64,000 bases of DNA from Microbispora rosea subsp. aerata (GCF_014647835.1 NZ_BMPY01000002.1:248001-312000); one strand, 5' to 3'. Positions 47,483 through 57,566 are shown, counted from the first letter of the stretch. Notes: generated from the letters alone by a model not told the origin. A program made the numbers and translations.

Positions 47483-49480
47483 GTGGACACGACGCTGACC
47501 GACCCGCTCGTGGGGCAGTTGCTCGACGGGCGCTACCGCGTCGAGTCCCGGATCGCCCGGGGTGGCATGGCCTCCGTATACCTGGCTCTGGACGTCCGGC
47601 TCGACCGCACGGTGGCCGTAAAGGTGATGCACCGCTCGCTGGCCGAGGACCCGCAGTTCGTGCGGCGGTTCATCGGCGAGGCCAAGTCGGTGGCCAGCCT
47701 TTCGCACCCCAACATCGTGCAGGTCTTCGACCAGGGCACCGACGGCGCGAACGTCTACCTGTCGATGGAGTACGTCCCCGGGCGGACGCTGCGCGACGTG
47801 CTGCGCCGGCGCGGGCGCCTCCCGGCGCGCGAGGCCCTGGAGATGGTCATCCCGGTCCTCGCCGCCCTTGGCGCGGCCCACCAGGCCGGGCTCATCCACC
47901 GGGACGTCAAGCCCGAGAACGTGCTGCTCGCCGACGACGGCCGGGTGAAGGTCGTGGACTTCGGCCTGGCCCGCGCGATCGAGGCGACCAACCAGACCAA
48001 GACCGGCATGATGATCGGCACGATCGGCTACATGTCGCCCGAGCAGGTCACGGCCGGCACGGCCGACGCCCGCAGCGACGTGTACGCCGTGGGGATCATG
48101 CTGTTCGAGCTGCTCACCGGGCGGCAGCCGTACGCGGGCGAGACGCCGATGTCGATCGCCTACCGGCACGTGCACGAGACCGTGCCCGCGCCGTCCTCGA
48201 TCGTGCCCGGCGTGCCGCCGCAGATCGACGCGCTCGTCACCTCGGCCACGAGCAAGGACCCGGCCGCGCGCCCGGCGGACGCGACCGCCATGCTCGTCGC
48301 CGCCGTCGAGATCCACCGTACGCTGCCGAGGACCGGGCACACCGGCGCGCATTCCGCCCCGCACGGAGGATCGGACACCGGCGCGCACAGCGGCGTGCGG
48401 ACCGGCGGGCACCCGACTCTCCCCCCGTCCGGCGGGTCCTCGTCGTTCGGGACCGGGCAGCACGCGCTCGCGGAGCCCGAATCCCCTCTCGGCCAGACGA
48501 TGATCCAGCCGCGCTCGGAGCTGCTGACCGGCCCGGCCGAGACGCAGCGGCACCGGGGGCGCAGGATCAGGCCCATCTGGTTCGTCCTCGCGCTGGCCCT
48601 GGTCATGCTGGCCGGGGTCGCCTTCACCGGCTGGTGGTTCTCCCAGGGCCGCTACACGAAGGTCCCGGACCTGGTGAACAAGCCCATCACGGTCGCCAGG
48701 CAGGAGGCGCAGCAGGCCGGCTTCGAGGTCCGGGTCGGCGAGGCGCGGTTCCACGACAGGGTGCCGAAGGACGTCGTGCTGGACACCCAGCCCGGGGCGG
48801 GCGCCGAGGTGGTCAAGGGCAGCGTGCTCACCCTGATCCCGTCGGCCGGCCCGGAGCTGATCGCCGTGCCGAAGGTCGAGAAGCTCAGCCTGGCGGACGC
48901 CCGGGCGAAGATCGCCGAGGCCGGGCTGACCCCCGGGCGGGTGAGCAAGAGCGCGAGCGACACCATCCCCCGCGACCAGGTCATCCGCACCAACCCGCCG
49001 GTGGGCAAGCGCGTCAAGAAGGGCAGCACGGTCAACTTCGTCGTCAGCGCGGGCCTGCTGATGCCGGACGTCACGCAGATGATGCGCGACCAGGCGGAAA
49101 AGCTCCTGCGGGAGAAGGGCTTCAACGTCCAGATCGACGAGACCTCCGACGACGCCCCGCCGGGCACGGTGATCGCCCAGGACCCGGCCGGCGGCACCGG
49201 GGTGGCGGCCGGGGCGACCGTCCACCTGACGGTCTCGCGCGGGCCGGACGGGGGCTTCCGCTGGCCGTGGGAGATCGACCCCGCGGACCCCAACCAGACC
49301 CCGCCCGCCGTCGTGAACGTGCCCAACGTGATGTTCAAGTCCGTCAAGGACGCGGTGAACGAGCTGAAGGCGGCCGGTTTCAAGGTCCAGGTCCGCAAGG
49401 TGATGGGCACCGACCGCGTGGTCGGCGAGAGCCCGCTCGGCCAGCAGCCCCCGGGCACCACCATCACCCTCTGGCACTGA
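47483..49480 (+). CDS. PASTA-domain Ser/Thr protein kinase
   Basis: A 665-residue membrane kinase. The Hanks-type kinase domain (about residues 17-275) has the Gly loop IARGGMASVY, the catalytic lysine in VAVKVM, HRDVKPENVLL, DFGLAR and MSPEQV. A low-complexity His/Gly/Ser linker and one membrane segment (about residues 357-380) follow. Outside the cell lie four PASTA repeats, ending GTTITLWH, which bind peptidoglycan fragments. GTG 47483 is seven bases after TAAACT, leaderless. By position it corresponds to PknL of M. tuberculosis, but that kinase lacks PASTA repeats. Confidence 0.95.
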   Translation: MDTTLTDPLVGQLLDGRYRVESRIARGGMASVYLALDVRLDRTVAVKVMHRSLAEDPQFVRRFIGEAKSVASLSHPNIVQVFDQGTDGANVYLSMEYVPGRTLRDVLRRRGRLPAREALEMVIPVLAALGAAHQAGLIHRDVKPENVLLADDGRVKVVDFGLARAIEATNQTKTGMMIGTIGYMSPEQVTAGTADARSDVYAVGIMLFELLTGRQPYAGETPMSIAYRHVHETVPAPSSIVPGVPPQIDALVTSATSKDPAARPADATAMLVAAVEIHRTLPRTGHTGAHSAPHGGSDTGAHSGVRTGGHPTLPPSGGSSSFGTGQHALAEPESPLGQTMIQPRSELLTGPAETQRHRGRRIRPIWFVLALALVMLAGVAFTGWWFSQGRYTKVPDLVNKPITVARQEAQQAGFEVRVGEARFHDRVPKDVVLDTQPGAGAEVVKGSVLTLIPSAGPELIAVPKVEKLSLADARAKIAEAGLTPGRVSKSASDTIPRDQVIRTNPPVGKRVKKGSTVNFVVSAGLLMPDVTQMMRDQAEKLLREKGFNVQIDETSDDAPPGTVIAQDPAGGTGVAAGATVHLTVSRGPDGGFRWPWEIDPADPNQTPPAVVNVPNVMFKSVKDAVNELKAAGFKVQVRKVMGTDRVVGESPLGQQPPGTTITLWH

Positions 49481-49906
49481 CGCAGGACGCCGTAACGCCG
49501 GCCCCGGGCGCGCCTCAGGCACGCCCGGCAAAAGCCCCCGGCTCCTCCGTGCGATCACGGACTCACCTCGGCCAAAGCCACTGATGGGGAATCGCTCGCC
49601 GTCAGGCGGCGTCGGGGTCGGCGCCCATTGACGGCTTCCTCCCCGCCGGACTCGGCGACGATGTCCGCACGGACATCACGCCATCTGGGAAAGTTCGTCA
49701 TCACTGGTTCCGGGAAAAACGCGACACGCTCGGCCACGAAGTCGGCTCCCGCAGGGAAAAGCCCCGCCAGTTCCGGAGAACGGCGGGGAGTAATGGCCTC
49801 CGTCCATCAGGACGAGTCGTGCTCGTTCCGCTACGTTCCGGAATCGCCGCGTCACCATGCTGCGGCGCGAGCGTGAAGAGCGGCGGTTCGCGGACAGTCA
49901 CACCGG
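49481..49906. other. Gap between the kinase and allantoicase genes
   Basis: The 426-base gap between convergent genes is less GC-rich in the middle (49670-49800). A minus-strand frame at 49555-49737 encodes 60 residues with plausible composition (AERVAFFPEPVMTNFPRWRD and ADIVAESGGEEAVNG), starting at GTG, but I do not recognise it and no ribosome site is clear. It may be a remnant of a lost gene. Confidence 0.4.
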
Positions 49907-50872
49907 TCAGGGGATGAGGGTGCCGAGGAGGCGGAGGCGGGCGAGGCCGCCGTCGGGATAGATGTCGAGCCGGGCGTGGGTGATCCGGCGGTCGTCGTCG
50001 AGGCGGAAGCGGTGGCGGGTGTCGGGCTGGAGGCGCGTCTTGGACAGCAGCGTGAACCAGGCGTCCTCGTCCTCCAGCGGCGCCCGGTCGGCGTCGGCGC
50101 CCTTGAGGGACGCCCAGCCGGGGGCGTTGAAGACCAGGTTGGTCGTGTCGAGCTCGGCGACGGCCACCCGGCCGGGCCCGGCCAGGGCGACGACGAGCCA
50201 GTCGTTGCCGCCGTCGCGGCGGCGGGCGGTCTCCCAGCCCTCGGCCTGGTTGCGGGCCAGGCCGGGCGCGAGGACGTTGTTCGGCGAGGAATAGAACTCG
50301 TTGGAGCACGCCGTGACCAGGCCGCCGTTCTCCAGCGCGGCGAGGTCGATGGTGAGGCCCTCCAGGAACGCCCGGTCGGGCACGACCCGGCCGTGGACGC
50401 GCAGCCGCGCGACGCCGCCGTCGGGGAAGATGTTCAGCCGCACGTGGGTGAAGCGGCGGGGGTCGGTCACGGTGAACTCGTGGACCGCGTCTCCCTTCAG
50501 CGGGCTCCTCGGCACGATCTCCACCCAGCCGTCCAGCTCGTCCGGCGACGGGTAGCCCTCGGCCGCGCACGCCTCCACCGACGCGTACGGCGGGTAGTTG
50601 CCGCGAAACCACGCCGTGTCCACCACGACGCCGTGGATGACCCCGGGCATGCCGAGCCGGACGACCGCCCAGTCGTGGCCGGGCTCGCGCCGCCGCCGGG
50701 TCTCCCAGCCGTCGTAGACCTGGCCCTTGGCGCCGAAGGTGTGCGGCCGGAACTCGGCGGGCCCCGGCCTGATCAGGGCCTCCTTCTCGGCGAACGACTC
50801 GTCGTTGGCGGCCACGACCGACCCGCCGTACGTACGCAGGGCGAGGTCGGGCAGGTGGGTGAAACCGGTCAT
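49907..50872 (-). CDS. alc: Allantoicase
   Basis: A 321-residue enzyme that splits allantoate into urea and ureidoglycolate. The tandem-repeat structure of the family is clear: [20 protein letters not shown] in the first half and [19 protein letters not shown] in the second, each followed by a jelly-roll segment with [18 protein letters not shown] or [21 protein letters not shown] 50872 overlaps the allantoinase stop and has GAGGGGAG upstream. It is last in the purine operon. Confidence 0.95.
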   Translation of the reverse strand: MTGFTHLPDLALRTYGGSVVAANDESFAEKEALIRPGPAEFRPHTFGAKGQVYDGWETRRRREPGHDWAVVRLGMPGVIHGVVVDTAWFRGNYPPYASVEACAAEGYPSPDELDGWVEIVPRSPLKGDAVHEFTVTDPRRFTHVRLNIFPDGGVARLRVHGRVVPDRAFLEGLTIDLAALENGGLVTACSNEFYSSPNNVLAPGLARNQAEGWETARRRDGGNDWLVVALAGPGRVAVAELDTTNLVFNAPGWASLKGADADRAPLEDEDAWFTLLSKTRLQPDTRHRFRLDDDRRITHARLDIYPDGGLARLRLLGTLIP

Positions 50873-52239
50873 CGCGCTCCCCTCCTCAGCAGTCGCCCGC
50901 GCGGCGCGGCCGGATCGACGGGCGAGCCGCGCAGCCAGGTGGTGCGTACGACGCCCGCCAGCCGCGCACCGTGGTACGGCGAGACCGGGTTGCGGTGATG
51001 GAGCGCCGTAACGTCCACGGTGAACTCGGCGTCGGGGTCGAAGGCGACGAGGTCCGCGTCGGCGCCCACCCTGATCGCCCCCTTGTACGGCAGGCCCGCC
51101 AGCCGGGCCGGTCCCTCGGCCATCCAGCGGACGACGTCGGCCAGGCCGTACCCTCGGGCGCGGGCCTCGGTCCACACCACCGGCAGGCCGACCTGGAGCG
51201 AGGAGATGCCGCCCCAGGCGGCGGCGAAGTCGGGCACCTTGAGGTCGGGCGTCGACGGGGAGTGGTCGGAGACGACCCCCATGAGCACGCCGTCGGCGAG
51301 CGCCCGCCACAGCGCGTCGCGGTTGGCGGCCTCCCTGATCGGCGGGCAGCACTTGTAGGCGGGCCCGGTGACCTGCTCGGCCGACAGCGTCAGGTAGTGC
51401 GGGCAGGTCTCGGCGGTGACGCGCACCCCGGCCGACCGGGCGGCGCGCAGCGGTTCGACGCAGGCGGCGGCCGACACGTGCACGATGTGGGCCTGCGCGC
51501 CCGTCTCCGCCGCCAGGGCGATCACCTGCTCCACGGCCCGCCGCTCGGCCTCCTGGGGGCGTGACCGCAGGAAGTCCTCGTACGCCGGGCCGCCGGGGTC
51601 GGACAGCAGGGCGGGGTCCTCGGCGTGGACGATCAGCAGGCCGTCGAAGGCCGCGACCTCCGCCAGCGCGGCCCGCAGCCCGTCCCGGTCGAGCGCGGGG
51701 AACTCGTCCACGCCCGATGGCGACAGGAAGCACTTGACCCCGGCCACGCCGGCCTCGTGCAGGGGCCGCAGGTCGGCGAGGTTGCCGGGGATCGCGCCGC
51801 CCCAGAAGGCGACGTCCACGTGGCAGCGCCCCCCGGCGGCCTTCCGCTTGACCTCCAGCGCCGCCACGTCCACGGTCGGCGGCAGCGAGTTCAGCGGCAT
51901 ATCCACGATCGTGGTCACGCCACCGGCCGCCGCCGCCCTGGTGGCGGTGGCGAAGCCCTCCCAGTGGGTGCGGCCGGGCTCGTTGACGTGCACGTGGGAG
52001 TCGACCAGCCCGGGCAGCAGCGGCAGATCGCCGAGGTCGGCGGACTCCTCGGCCGGCACCGCCTCCTCGTAGGGGAGCAGGGCCGCGATCACGCCGTCGC
52101 GCACGGCGACGGCCAGCGGGCGCTCCCCCTCCGGGGTCACGGTCCGCCGGGACCGCACCACCAGGTCGTACGGCCCCTCCGCCGCCGTGCTCCCGCAATC
52201 CGCCGCCGGTTCGGGCCGGTCACCGCCGTGAACACCCAC
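50869..52239 (-). CDS. allB: Allantoinase
   Basis: A cyclic amidohydrolase that opens allantoin to allantoate. Metal ligands are seen in [18 protein letters not shown], the carbamylated lysine in [28 protein letters not shown] and VSDHSPST. I use GTG 52239 (456 residues), which has GAGGGGAG 11 bases upstream; GTG at 52266, directly behind the glycerate kinase stop, is the alternative. It overlaps allantoicase by four bases. Confidence 0.95.
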   Translation of the reverse strand: MGVHGGDRPEPAADCGSTAAEGPYDLVVRSRRTVTPEGERPLAVAVRDGVIAALLPYEEAVPAEESADLGDLPLLPGLVDSHVHVNEPGRTHWEGFATATRAAAAGGVTTIVDMPLNSLPPTVDVAALEVKRKAAGGRCHVDVAFWGGAIPGNLADLRPLHEAGVAGVKCFLSPSGVDEFPALDRDGLRAALAEVAAFDGLLIVHAEDPALLSDPGGPAYEDFLRSRPQEAERRAVEQVIALAAETGAQAHIVHVSAAACVEPLRAARSAGVRVTAETCPHYLTLSAEQVTGPAYKCCPPIREAANRDALWRALADGVLMGVVSDHSPSTPDLKVPDFAAAWGGISSLQVGLPVVWTEARARGYGLADVVRWMAEGPARLAGLPYKGAIRVGADADLVAFDPDAEFTVDVTALHHRNPVSPYHGARLAGVVRTTWLRGSPVDPAAPRGRLLRRGAR

Positions 52240-52266
52240 GAGACTCGCCGCTCCCCTCACGATCAC

Positions 52267-53457
52267 CTACTCGTTCACGAGATGTGCGGCGGCGACGCGC
52301 GCCGCGAGCCGCTCCAGCAGCGGCCCGGCCTCGGCCAGGCAGCGGCCCACGTCGGGTTCGATGTCGGTCAGCGCGTACGCCGCCTCGATGCCGGCCGCCC
52401 GCAGTTCGTCGTCGCCGACGCCGCGCACCCCGCAGACGGCCACGACCGGCACTCCGTGTTTGGCCGCGGCGGCGGCGACGCCCACCGGGGCCTTGCCGCG
52501 CAGGGTCTGCTCGTCGATGGAGCCCTCGCCGGTGATCACGAGCCGGGCGCCCGCCGCGTGCCGGTCGAAGTCCACGAGGTCCAGCAGGTAGCCGATGCCG
52601 GGCCGGATCTCGGCGTCGAGGAACGTCAGCGCGCCGAAGCCCACTCCGCCCGCGGCCCCTGCCCCCGGCCGCCCGGCCACGCCCATCGCGCGTACGACGC
52701 CGTCGTGCTCGGCCGCGCCGACCAGGCCGTGGGTGTGCGCGGCGACGGCCGCCAGCCGGGCCAGCCCGGCCTCCAGCACGGCCACGTCCTGCGGGCTCGC
52801 GCCCTTCTGCGGGCCGTACACCGCCGCCGCGCCGTACGGCCCGAGCAGCGGGTTGTCCACGTCGCTGGCCACGATCACCTCGAAGCCGCGCAGCAGGCCG
52901 GAGGCGTCGATGGTGTGCAGGTCGCGCAGCGCGGCCCCGCCCGGCGGCAGTTCGTCTCCGGCCGCGTCCAGCAGCCGCACGCCGAGGGCCTGGGCCATCC
53001 CCGCGCCGCCGTCGGTGCAGGCGCTGCCGCCGAGGCCGAGCACGATGCGCGTCGCGCCATGCCGTACGGCGTGGGCGATCAGCTCGCCGGTGCCGCGGCT
53101 GGTGGCCGTCAGCGGCGCGGGGGCCGCCCCCTCGGGCAGCCGGCGCAGGCCCGACGCCTCGGCCAGCTCGATCACGGCGACCCGCGCGCCGGGCTCGTCG
53201 CGTACGGCATAGCTGGCGGTGACCGGGTTCCCGACCGGGCCGGTCACCTCCGTCTCCACCCGGGTGAAGCCGCTCGCCACGACCGCGTCGACGGTGCCGT
53301 CTCCCCCGTCGGCCACCGGCAGCTCGACGACGGGGACGCCGCCCAATCCCGCGACTCTCAATCCCGCCGCCACGTGCGCCGCCACCCGCGGCGAGGTCAG
53401 CGATCCCCGGAACTTGTCCGGCGCGATGACGACGTGTCCTGTCCTGGTGTGGCTCAC
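52267..53457 (-). CDS. Glycerate kinase, GarK/GlxK family
   Basis: A 396-residue kinase that phosphorylates glycerate. The N-terminal VVIAPDKFRGSLTS, VADGGDGTVDAV and the glycine-rich LGLGGSACTDGGAGMAQALG are diagnostic. In this operon it should return carbon from ureidoglycolate via glyoxylate and tartronate semialdehyde to central metabolism, but the carboligase and reductase for those steps are not here. It lies between the amidohydrolase and allantoinase genes. Confidence 0.93.
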   Translation of the reverse strand: MSHTRTGHVVIAPDKFRGSLTSPRVAAHVAAGLRVAGLGGVPVVELPVADGGDGTVDAVVASGFTRVETEVTGPVGNPVTASYAVRDEPGARVAVIELAEASGLRRLPEGAAPAPLTATSRGTGELIAHAVRHGATRIVLGLGGSACTDGGAGMAQALGVRLLDAAGDELPPGGAALRDLHTIDASGLLRGFEVIVASDVDNPLLGPYGAAAVYGPQKGASPQDVAVLEAGLARLAAVAAHTHGLVGAAEHDGVVRAMGVAGRPGAGAAGGVGFGALTFLDAEIRPGIGYLLDLVDFDRHAAGARLVITGEGSIDEQTLRGKAPVGVAAAAAKHGVPVVAVCGVRGVGDDELRAAGIEAAYALTDIEPDVGRCLAEAGPLLERLAARVAAAHLVNE

Positions 53458-53487
53458 TGTGAACCCTTCGATCGTGTCCGGGATGCC

Positions 53488-54852
53488 TCAGACATGATCG
53501 TGGGTGGTCAGCCGCCGATGGGCGTCGGCTCCGGCCCGGGCGGCCGCGTCCGCCGGGACGGTGCGCAGATCCCCGCCGTCCACCACGGTCCTGCCGCCGA
53601 CGAACAGCCGGGCGAGCGGCGGGGTGGCGCCGTACGCGAACGCGACGACGGGGTCGTCGATCGCGGCGTGGAAGCCGCCGAGCCGCCACAGCGCCACGTC
53701 GGCGAGCTTGCCGGGCTCCAGGGAGCCGATCTCCGCCTCCCTGCCGAGGCAGCGGGCGCCGCCGAGCGTGGCCATCTCCAGGGCCTGGCGCGCGGTGAGC
53801 GCGCGCGGGCCGTACCGCGCCCGCTGCGTGAGCATGGCCATGCGGATCTCCCCGGCCAGCGGCGTCATCTCGCTGGAGGCCGCGCCGTCGACGCCGAGCC
53901 CGACCGGCGCGCCCGCGGCCAGCAGCTCGCTGATCCTGGCGATGCCCGCGCCGAGGCGGCCGTTGGACGACGGGCAGTGGGCCGTGCCCGTGCCGGTCTC
54001 GGCGAAGCGCCGCACGTCCTTGTCGGTCAGATGGACGCAGTGGGCCAGCCACACGTCGGGACCCAGCCAGCCGAGCCGGTCGAGATACTCCACGGGCAGC
54101 ACGCCGAACTGCTCCCTGCAGTGCTCGTCTTCGTCGGCCGTCTCCGCCACGTGCGTGTGCAGCCGCACACCGTGGGAGCGGGCGAGGGCGGCCGAGCGGG
54201 TCATCAGCTCCCCGCTGACCGAGAACGGCGAGCAGGGGGCGACCGCGACGCGCAGCATCGACCCGAACGACGGATCGTGATATTTCCGGATCGCGTCATC
54301 GGTAGCTTGGAGGATCTCGTCGGTGTCCTCCACGACCTCGTCCGGCGGCAGGCCGCCCTGCGAGGTGCCCCGGTCCATCGACCCCCGGCAGGGATGGAAG
54401 CGCAGCCCGACCCGCCGCGCGGCCTCGATCTCCGCCTCGAACAGGTCTCCCCTGCCCTTGGGGAAGATGTAGTGGTGGTCGGTCGAGGTCGTGCAGCCCG
54501 ACAGCGCCAGCCAGGCCAGGCCCGCCGTCGCGGCGCCGGACACCACCTCGGCGTCCATCCGCGCCCACAGCCGGTAGCTCGCCACCAGCCACTCGAACAG
54601 CGTGCCGTCCGGAGTCACCCCCTGGGCCGCCCACTGGTAGAGGTGATGGTGGGTGTTGACCAGGCCGGGGGTGGCCAGGCAGCCCGAGCCGTCGACGCGT
54701 TCGGCCCCCTCGGGAACGGCCGGCGCGGGGCCGGGGCCGACCGCCGTGATCAGGCCGTCCTCCACGACGACGTGCCCGGACGGGATCTCCTCTCCCACGA
54801 CCGGGACGACGTAGGCGTTCTCGATGACCACCGGGCGCTGAGACTCAGCCAA
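53488..54852 (-). CDS. 8-oxoguanine deaminase-like amidohydrolase
   Basis: A 454-residue zinc amidohydrolase. Metal and substrate residues are visible in LVNTHHHLYQWAAQG, RLHTHVAETADED, WLAHCVHLTD and CPSSNGRLGAGIA, followed by LGVDGAASSE. This pattern fits 8-oxoguanine deaminase, which makes urate from 8-oxoguanine; isoxanthopterin or guanine deamination by relatives is possible. TTG 54852 has GGGGG upstream; a longer GTG start at 54900 is possible. Position in the urate pathway supports the call. Confidence 0.85.
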   Translation of the reverse strand: MAESQRPVVIENAYVVPVVGEEIPSGHVVVEDGLITAVGPGPAPAVPEGAERVDGSGCLATPGLVNTHHHLYQWAAQGVTPDGTLFEWLVASYRLWARMDAEVVSGAATAGLAWLALSGCTTSTDHHYIFPKGRGDLFEAEIEAARRVGLRFHPCRGSMDRGTSQGGLPPDEVVEDTDEILQATDDAIRKYHDPSFGSMLRVAVAPCSPFSVSGELMTRSAALARSHGVRLHTHVAETADEDEHCREQFGVLPVEYLDRLGWLGPDVWLAHCVHLTDKDVRRFAETGTGTAHCPSSNGRLGAGIARISELLAAGAPVGLGVDGAASSEMTPLAGEIRMAMLTQRARYGPRALTARQALEMATLGGARCLGREAEIGSLEPGKLADVALWRLGGFHAAIDDPVVAFAYGATPPLARLFVGGRTVVDGGDLRTVPADAAARAGADAHRRLTTHDHV

Positions 54853-54945
54853 CGGGACCCCCGTGCATAGACGATTCGGGCGCTTCCCCTCGCGGATCAC
54901 TACCCGCCCGCGACAGCCCCGCGACGACTCGGAAAGCGCGGCGGG

Positions 54946-55479
54946 TCATGCGCGGGAGCCGGTTTCCGCGCGGCGGGCGGCGGCCAGGCGGACCGCGTCG
55001 AGGATCTTCTCGTATCCGGTGCAGCGGCACAGGTTGCCGGCCAGGGCCTCGCGGATGTCGGCGTCCGGCGGCACCCCGTCGGCGCTCGCGAGCAGCGCGT
55101 GGGCCTGGACGATGAGACCGGGGGTGCAGAAGCCGCACTGCACAGCCCCCGCGTCCACGAACGCGCGCTGCACCTCGTCCAGCGCGCCGTCCCGCCCGCC
55201 GCGCCGCCCGTCGCCGGCTTCACCGCCGGGTCCGCCGCCGGGGGCCAGGCCCTCGACCGTCACCACCTCGCGTCCCTCCGCCTGACCGGCGGCGACCAGG
55301 CAGGCGCAGACCGGCGTGCCGTCGAGATAGACCGTGCAGGACCCGCATTCCCCCTGTTCGCAGGCGTTCTTGGCACCGGGCAGGCCGAGCCGCTCGCGCA
55401 GGACGTACAGCAGGCTCTCACCCTCCCACACGTCGTCGGCCGTCATCGGGCGGCCGTTCACGGTCACGTTCACCCTCAT
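54946..55479 (-). CDS. Xanthine dehydrogenase-type 2Fe-2S subunit
   Basis: A 177-residue electron-transfer subunit with two 2Fe-2S clusters. The plant-type cluster cysteines lie in CEQGECGSC and CAC; the second domain has QCGFCTPG and GNLCRCTGYEKI. A Gly/Arg-rich insertion of about 20 residues (GGGPGGEAGDGRRGGRDG) separates the two domains and is not usual. ATG 55479 overlaps the FAD subunit stop. No molybdopterin catalytic subunit is encoded nearby. Confidence 0.93.
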   Translation of the reverse strand: MRVNVTVNGRPMTADDVWEGESLLYVLRERLGLPGAKNACEQGECGSCTVYLDGTPVCACLVAAGQAEGREVVTVEGLAPGGGPGGEAGDGRRGGRDGALDEVQRAFVDAGAVQCGFCTPGLIVQAHALLASADGVPPDADIREALAGNLCRCTGYEKILDAVRLAAARRAETGSRA

Positions 55480-56351
55480 CGCGCGCTCCCCCCGCGGTCG
55501 TCGGCCCTGAAGTCGTCCCAGGCCCAGCCCAGCGCCCGGCGCGCCATCACGGCCAGCGCGTGCGTCCGGTAGGCGGCCCGGCCCCGTACGTCGTCGATGG
55601 GCGCGGCGGAGGCGGCCACGAGCTCGCCGAACCGGCGGGCGACGCCGGGATCGAGCGGGCCCCGGCCGTCCCAGTCCAGCGCGCCGGACGCGAAGTCCTC
55701 GGCCTCGGCGGCGCGGCGCGGCGTCGGCGCGGCCGAGCCGATGCCGGCGCCCACCCTCCGCTCCCGCGAATCGAGGGCGACCGCGAACGAGCACACCGCG
55801 ATCACCATCGCGTTCCTCGTGCCGATCTTCGAGAAGTACTGCGGGCCGGTGGCGGACGGGATCCGCACGGCCCGGATCAGCTCGTCGGGGGCGAGCGCGT
55901 TGCGCTTCACCCCCGTGTAGAACTCCCCGATCGGGATCAGCCGCGTGCCGCGCACCGACTCGGCCTCCACGACCGCGCCGCAGGCCAGCAGCGGCGGGTG
56001 GCTGTCGCCCGCGGGCGAGGCCGCGCCGAGGTTGCCCGCGACCGTGCCGCGGTTGCGGATCTGCGGCGACCCGACCGTACGGGACGCCTGGGCCAGCCCG
56101 GGCAGATCGGCCCCCAGCTCGGCGATCAGCCGGGCATAGGTCACCCCGGCGCCGAGGCGGATCACCTCGCCCTCCCGCGACCACTCCCGCAGCTCGGGGA
56201 TCGGGGTGAGGTCGAGCAGCGCGGCCGGGCGGCCCTTGTCGAGGTTGATCTCGACCATGACGTCGGTGCCGCCCTGGATCGGCGTGGCCTCGGGCCGCCC
56301 GGCCTTCAGCTCCAGGGCCTCCGCCCAGCTCCGCGGTCGCAGGAAGTCCAT
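55476..56351 (-). CDS. Xanthine dehydrogenase-type FAD subunit
   Basis: A 291-residue FAD-binding subunit that passes electrons from the iron-sulphur protein to NAD+. The FAD-binding signature is IQGGTDVMVEINL, then GSPQIRNRGTVAGNLG and ASPAGDSHPPLLA. The C-terminal CO-dehydrogenase-flavoprotein domain follows. It starts at ATG 56351, four bases after uricase. The partner Mo subunit must be elsewhere in the genome. Confidence 0.93.
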   Translation of the reverse strand: MDFLRPRSWAEALELKAGRPEATPIQGGTDVMVEINLDKGRPAALLDLTPIPELREWSREGEVIRLGAGVTYARLIAELGADLPGLAQASRTVGSPQIRNRGTVAGNLGAASPAGDSHPPLLACGAVVEAESVRGTRLIPIGEFYTGVKRNALAPDELIRAVRIPSATGPQYFSKIGTRNAMVIAVCSFAVALDSRERRVGAGIGSAAPTPRRAAEAEDFASGALDWDGRGPLDPGVARRFGELVAASAAPIDDVRGRAAYRTHALAVMARRALGWAWDDFRADDRGGSAR

Positions 56352-56355
56352 CGGT

Positions 56356-57216
56356 TCACTCCCACGCCGGGCCGGGGGCGGGCGCGTCCTCGCGCAGCAC
56401 CGTGCCCTCGATCAGCCCGTACGGCCGGTCGGCGGCGAAGAAGACCTCGCCGTCGTTGTCCAGCCCGAACGGCTCGAGGTCCACCAGGAAGTGGTGCTTG
56501 TTCGGCAGCGACAGCCGCACCTCGCAGACCCCCGGGCACTCGGCCAGCACCCGCGAGCCCATGGCGTACAGGGTCTGCTGCAGGGACAGGCTGTAGGTGT
56601 CGGCGAATGCCGCGAGCAGGGCGGCCCGCGCGTTCTCGTAGGTCTTGTCCCAATCCTGGGATGCGTCCGTGTGCCGCCACGTCGCGTCCACGGCGGTGGC
56701 CAGGACGCGGTCGCGGGTCTCCGGCAGCGTCGTGTACTCGTCCTTTACGAAGCCCCAGAACTCGGAGTTGGTCGTGTTGAGCACCACGAGGTCCCGCAAA
56801 CCGGACACGACCCATGACCGCGTCCCGTCGTAGTGGGCGACGCAGGTGCGGATCTCCCGGCCGGAGCGGACGAACGAGTGCCCGAACGCGCCGTTGCGCT
56901 CCCAGGCGTACTCGTCGATCGCGACCCTCGCGTGGTGGATCGTGGGCTGGGAGTCCACGAAGTGGCGCGCCAGCAGCAGCGCGAAGTCCTCGATCGCCCC
57001 GACGCCGTGTTTCTTGGCGAACGCGAAGACCGTGTTCTTCTGCGTGTCGGTGGGCAGGACGGCGGAGTTGTCCCCGCTCAGGTGAACCTCGGTCATGTCG
57101 CCCGACAACGACGTGCTGACCGTGAGGTCCTTGATCCGGTGGGCGTCCCCGTGCCGGGTCACCCGCACGACTCTCGTCTCGGCCTTGCCGTACCTGTTGG
57201 GTCCCAGAACGGCCAA
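56356..57216 (-). CDS. Urate oxidase (uricase)
   Basis: A 286-residue cofactor-free oxidase turning urate into 5-hydroxyisourate. It starts LGPNRYGKAETRVVRV, contains the conserved lysine-threonine pair region NSAVLPTDTQKNTVFAFAKK, VVLNTTNSEFWGFVKDEYTT and the C-terminal LPNKHHFLVDLEPFG. The TTG at 57216 has GGGAG at good distance and gives the normal length. It sits next to the two enzymes for the following steps. Confidence 0.95.
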   Translation of the reverse strand: MAVLGPNRYGKAETRVVRVTRHGDAHRIKDLTVSTSLSGDMTEVHLSGDNSAVLPTDTQKNTVFAFAKKHGVGAIEDFALLLARHFVDSQPTIHHARVAIDEYAWERNGAFGHSFVRSGREIRTCVAHYDGTRSWVVSGLRDLVVLNTTNSEFWGFVKDEYTTLPETRDRVLATAVDATWRHTDASQDWDKTYENARAALLAAFADTYSLSLQQTLYAMGSRVLAECPGVCEVRLSLPNKHHFLVDLEPFGLDNDGEVFFAADRPYGLIEGTVLREDAPAPGPAWE

Positions 57217-57218
57217 CG

Positions 57219-57566
57219 CTAGCTCCCCCGATAGGTCGAGTAGGCGAACGGGCTCAGCAGCAGCGGCACGTGGTAGTGCTCGCCGGCCTCCCGGATGGAG
57301 AACACGACGCTCACCTCGGGGAAGAACGCGTCGTCCCCCAGGTAGGCGCCGGTGTCGAACACGAGCCGGTAGGTCCCCGGGCGCGGGTCCTCGGCCGGGT
57401 CCCATTCCCGGCCCAGCGGCGTCCACTCCCGGATGCGGCCGTCGCCGTCGGTGCGGCCCTCCGCGACCGGCACGAACCCGTGCGCGGCGCGGCGCGACAG
57501 CCGTACGAACACGTCCTTGGCCGGTCTTCCCGCCGCGGTGTCGAGCACGTGTGTCGAAAGGCTCAC
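57219..57566 (-). CDS. 5-hydroxyisourate hydrolase
   Basis: A 115-residue transthyretin-like enzyme that hydrolyses 5-hydroxyisourate. The N-terminal LSTHVLDTAAGRPA carries the catalytic histidine, and the C-terminal SPFAYSTYRGS is the family signature (YRGS). It starts at GTG 57566, which overlaps the OHCU decarboxylase stop (GTGA), and ends two bases before uricase. Confidence 0.96.
   Translation of the reverse strand: MSLSTHVLDTAAGRPAKDVFVRLSRRAAHGFVPVAEGRTDGDGRIREWTPLGREWDPAEDPRPGTYRLVFDTGAYLGDDAFFPEVSVVFSIREAGEHYHVPLLLSPFAYSTYRGS

Noticed and set aside
49625-49660. Second omega-RNA-like right end (ATTGACGGCTTCCTCCCC)
   Set aside because: The characteristic hairpin beyond the TTGAC...CCTCCCC sequence is missing, so it is probably chance.
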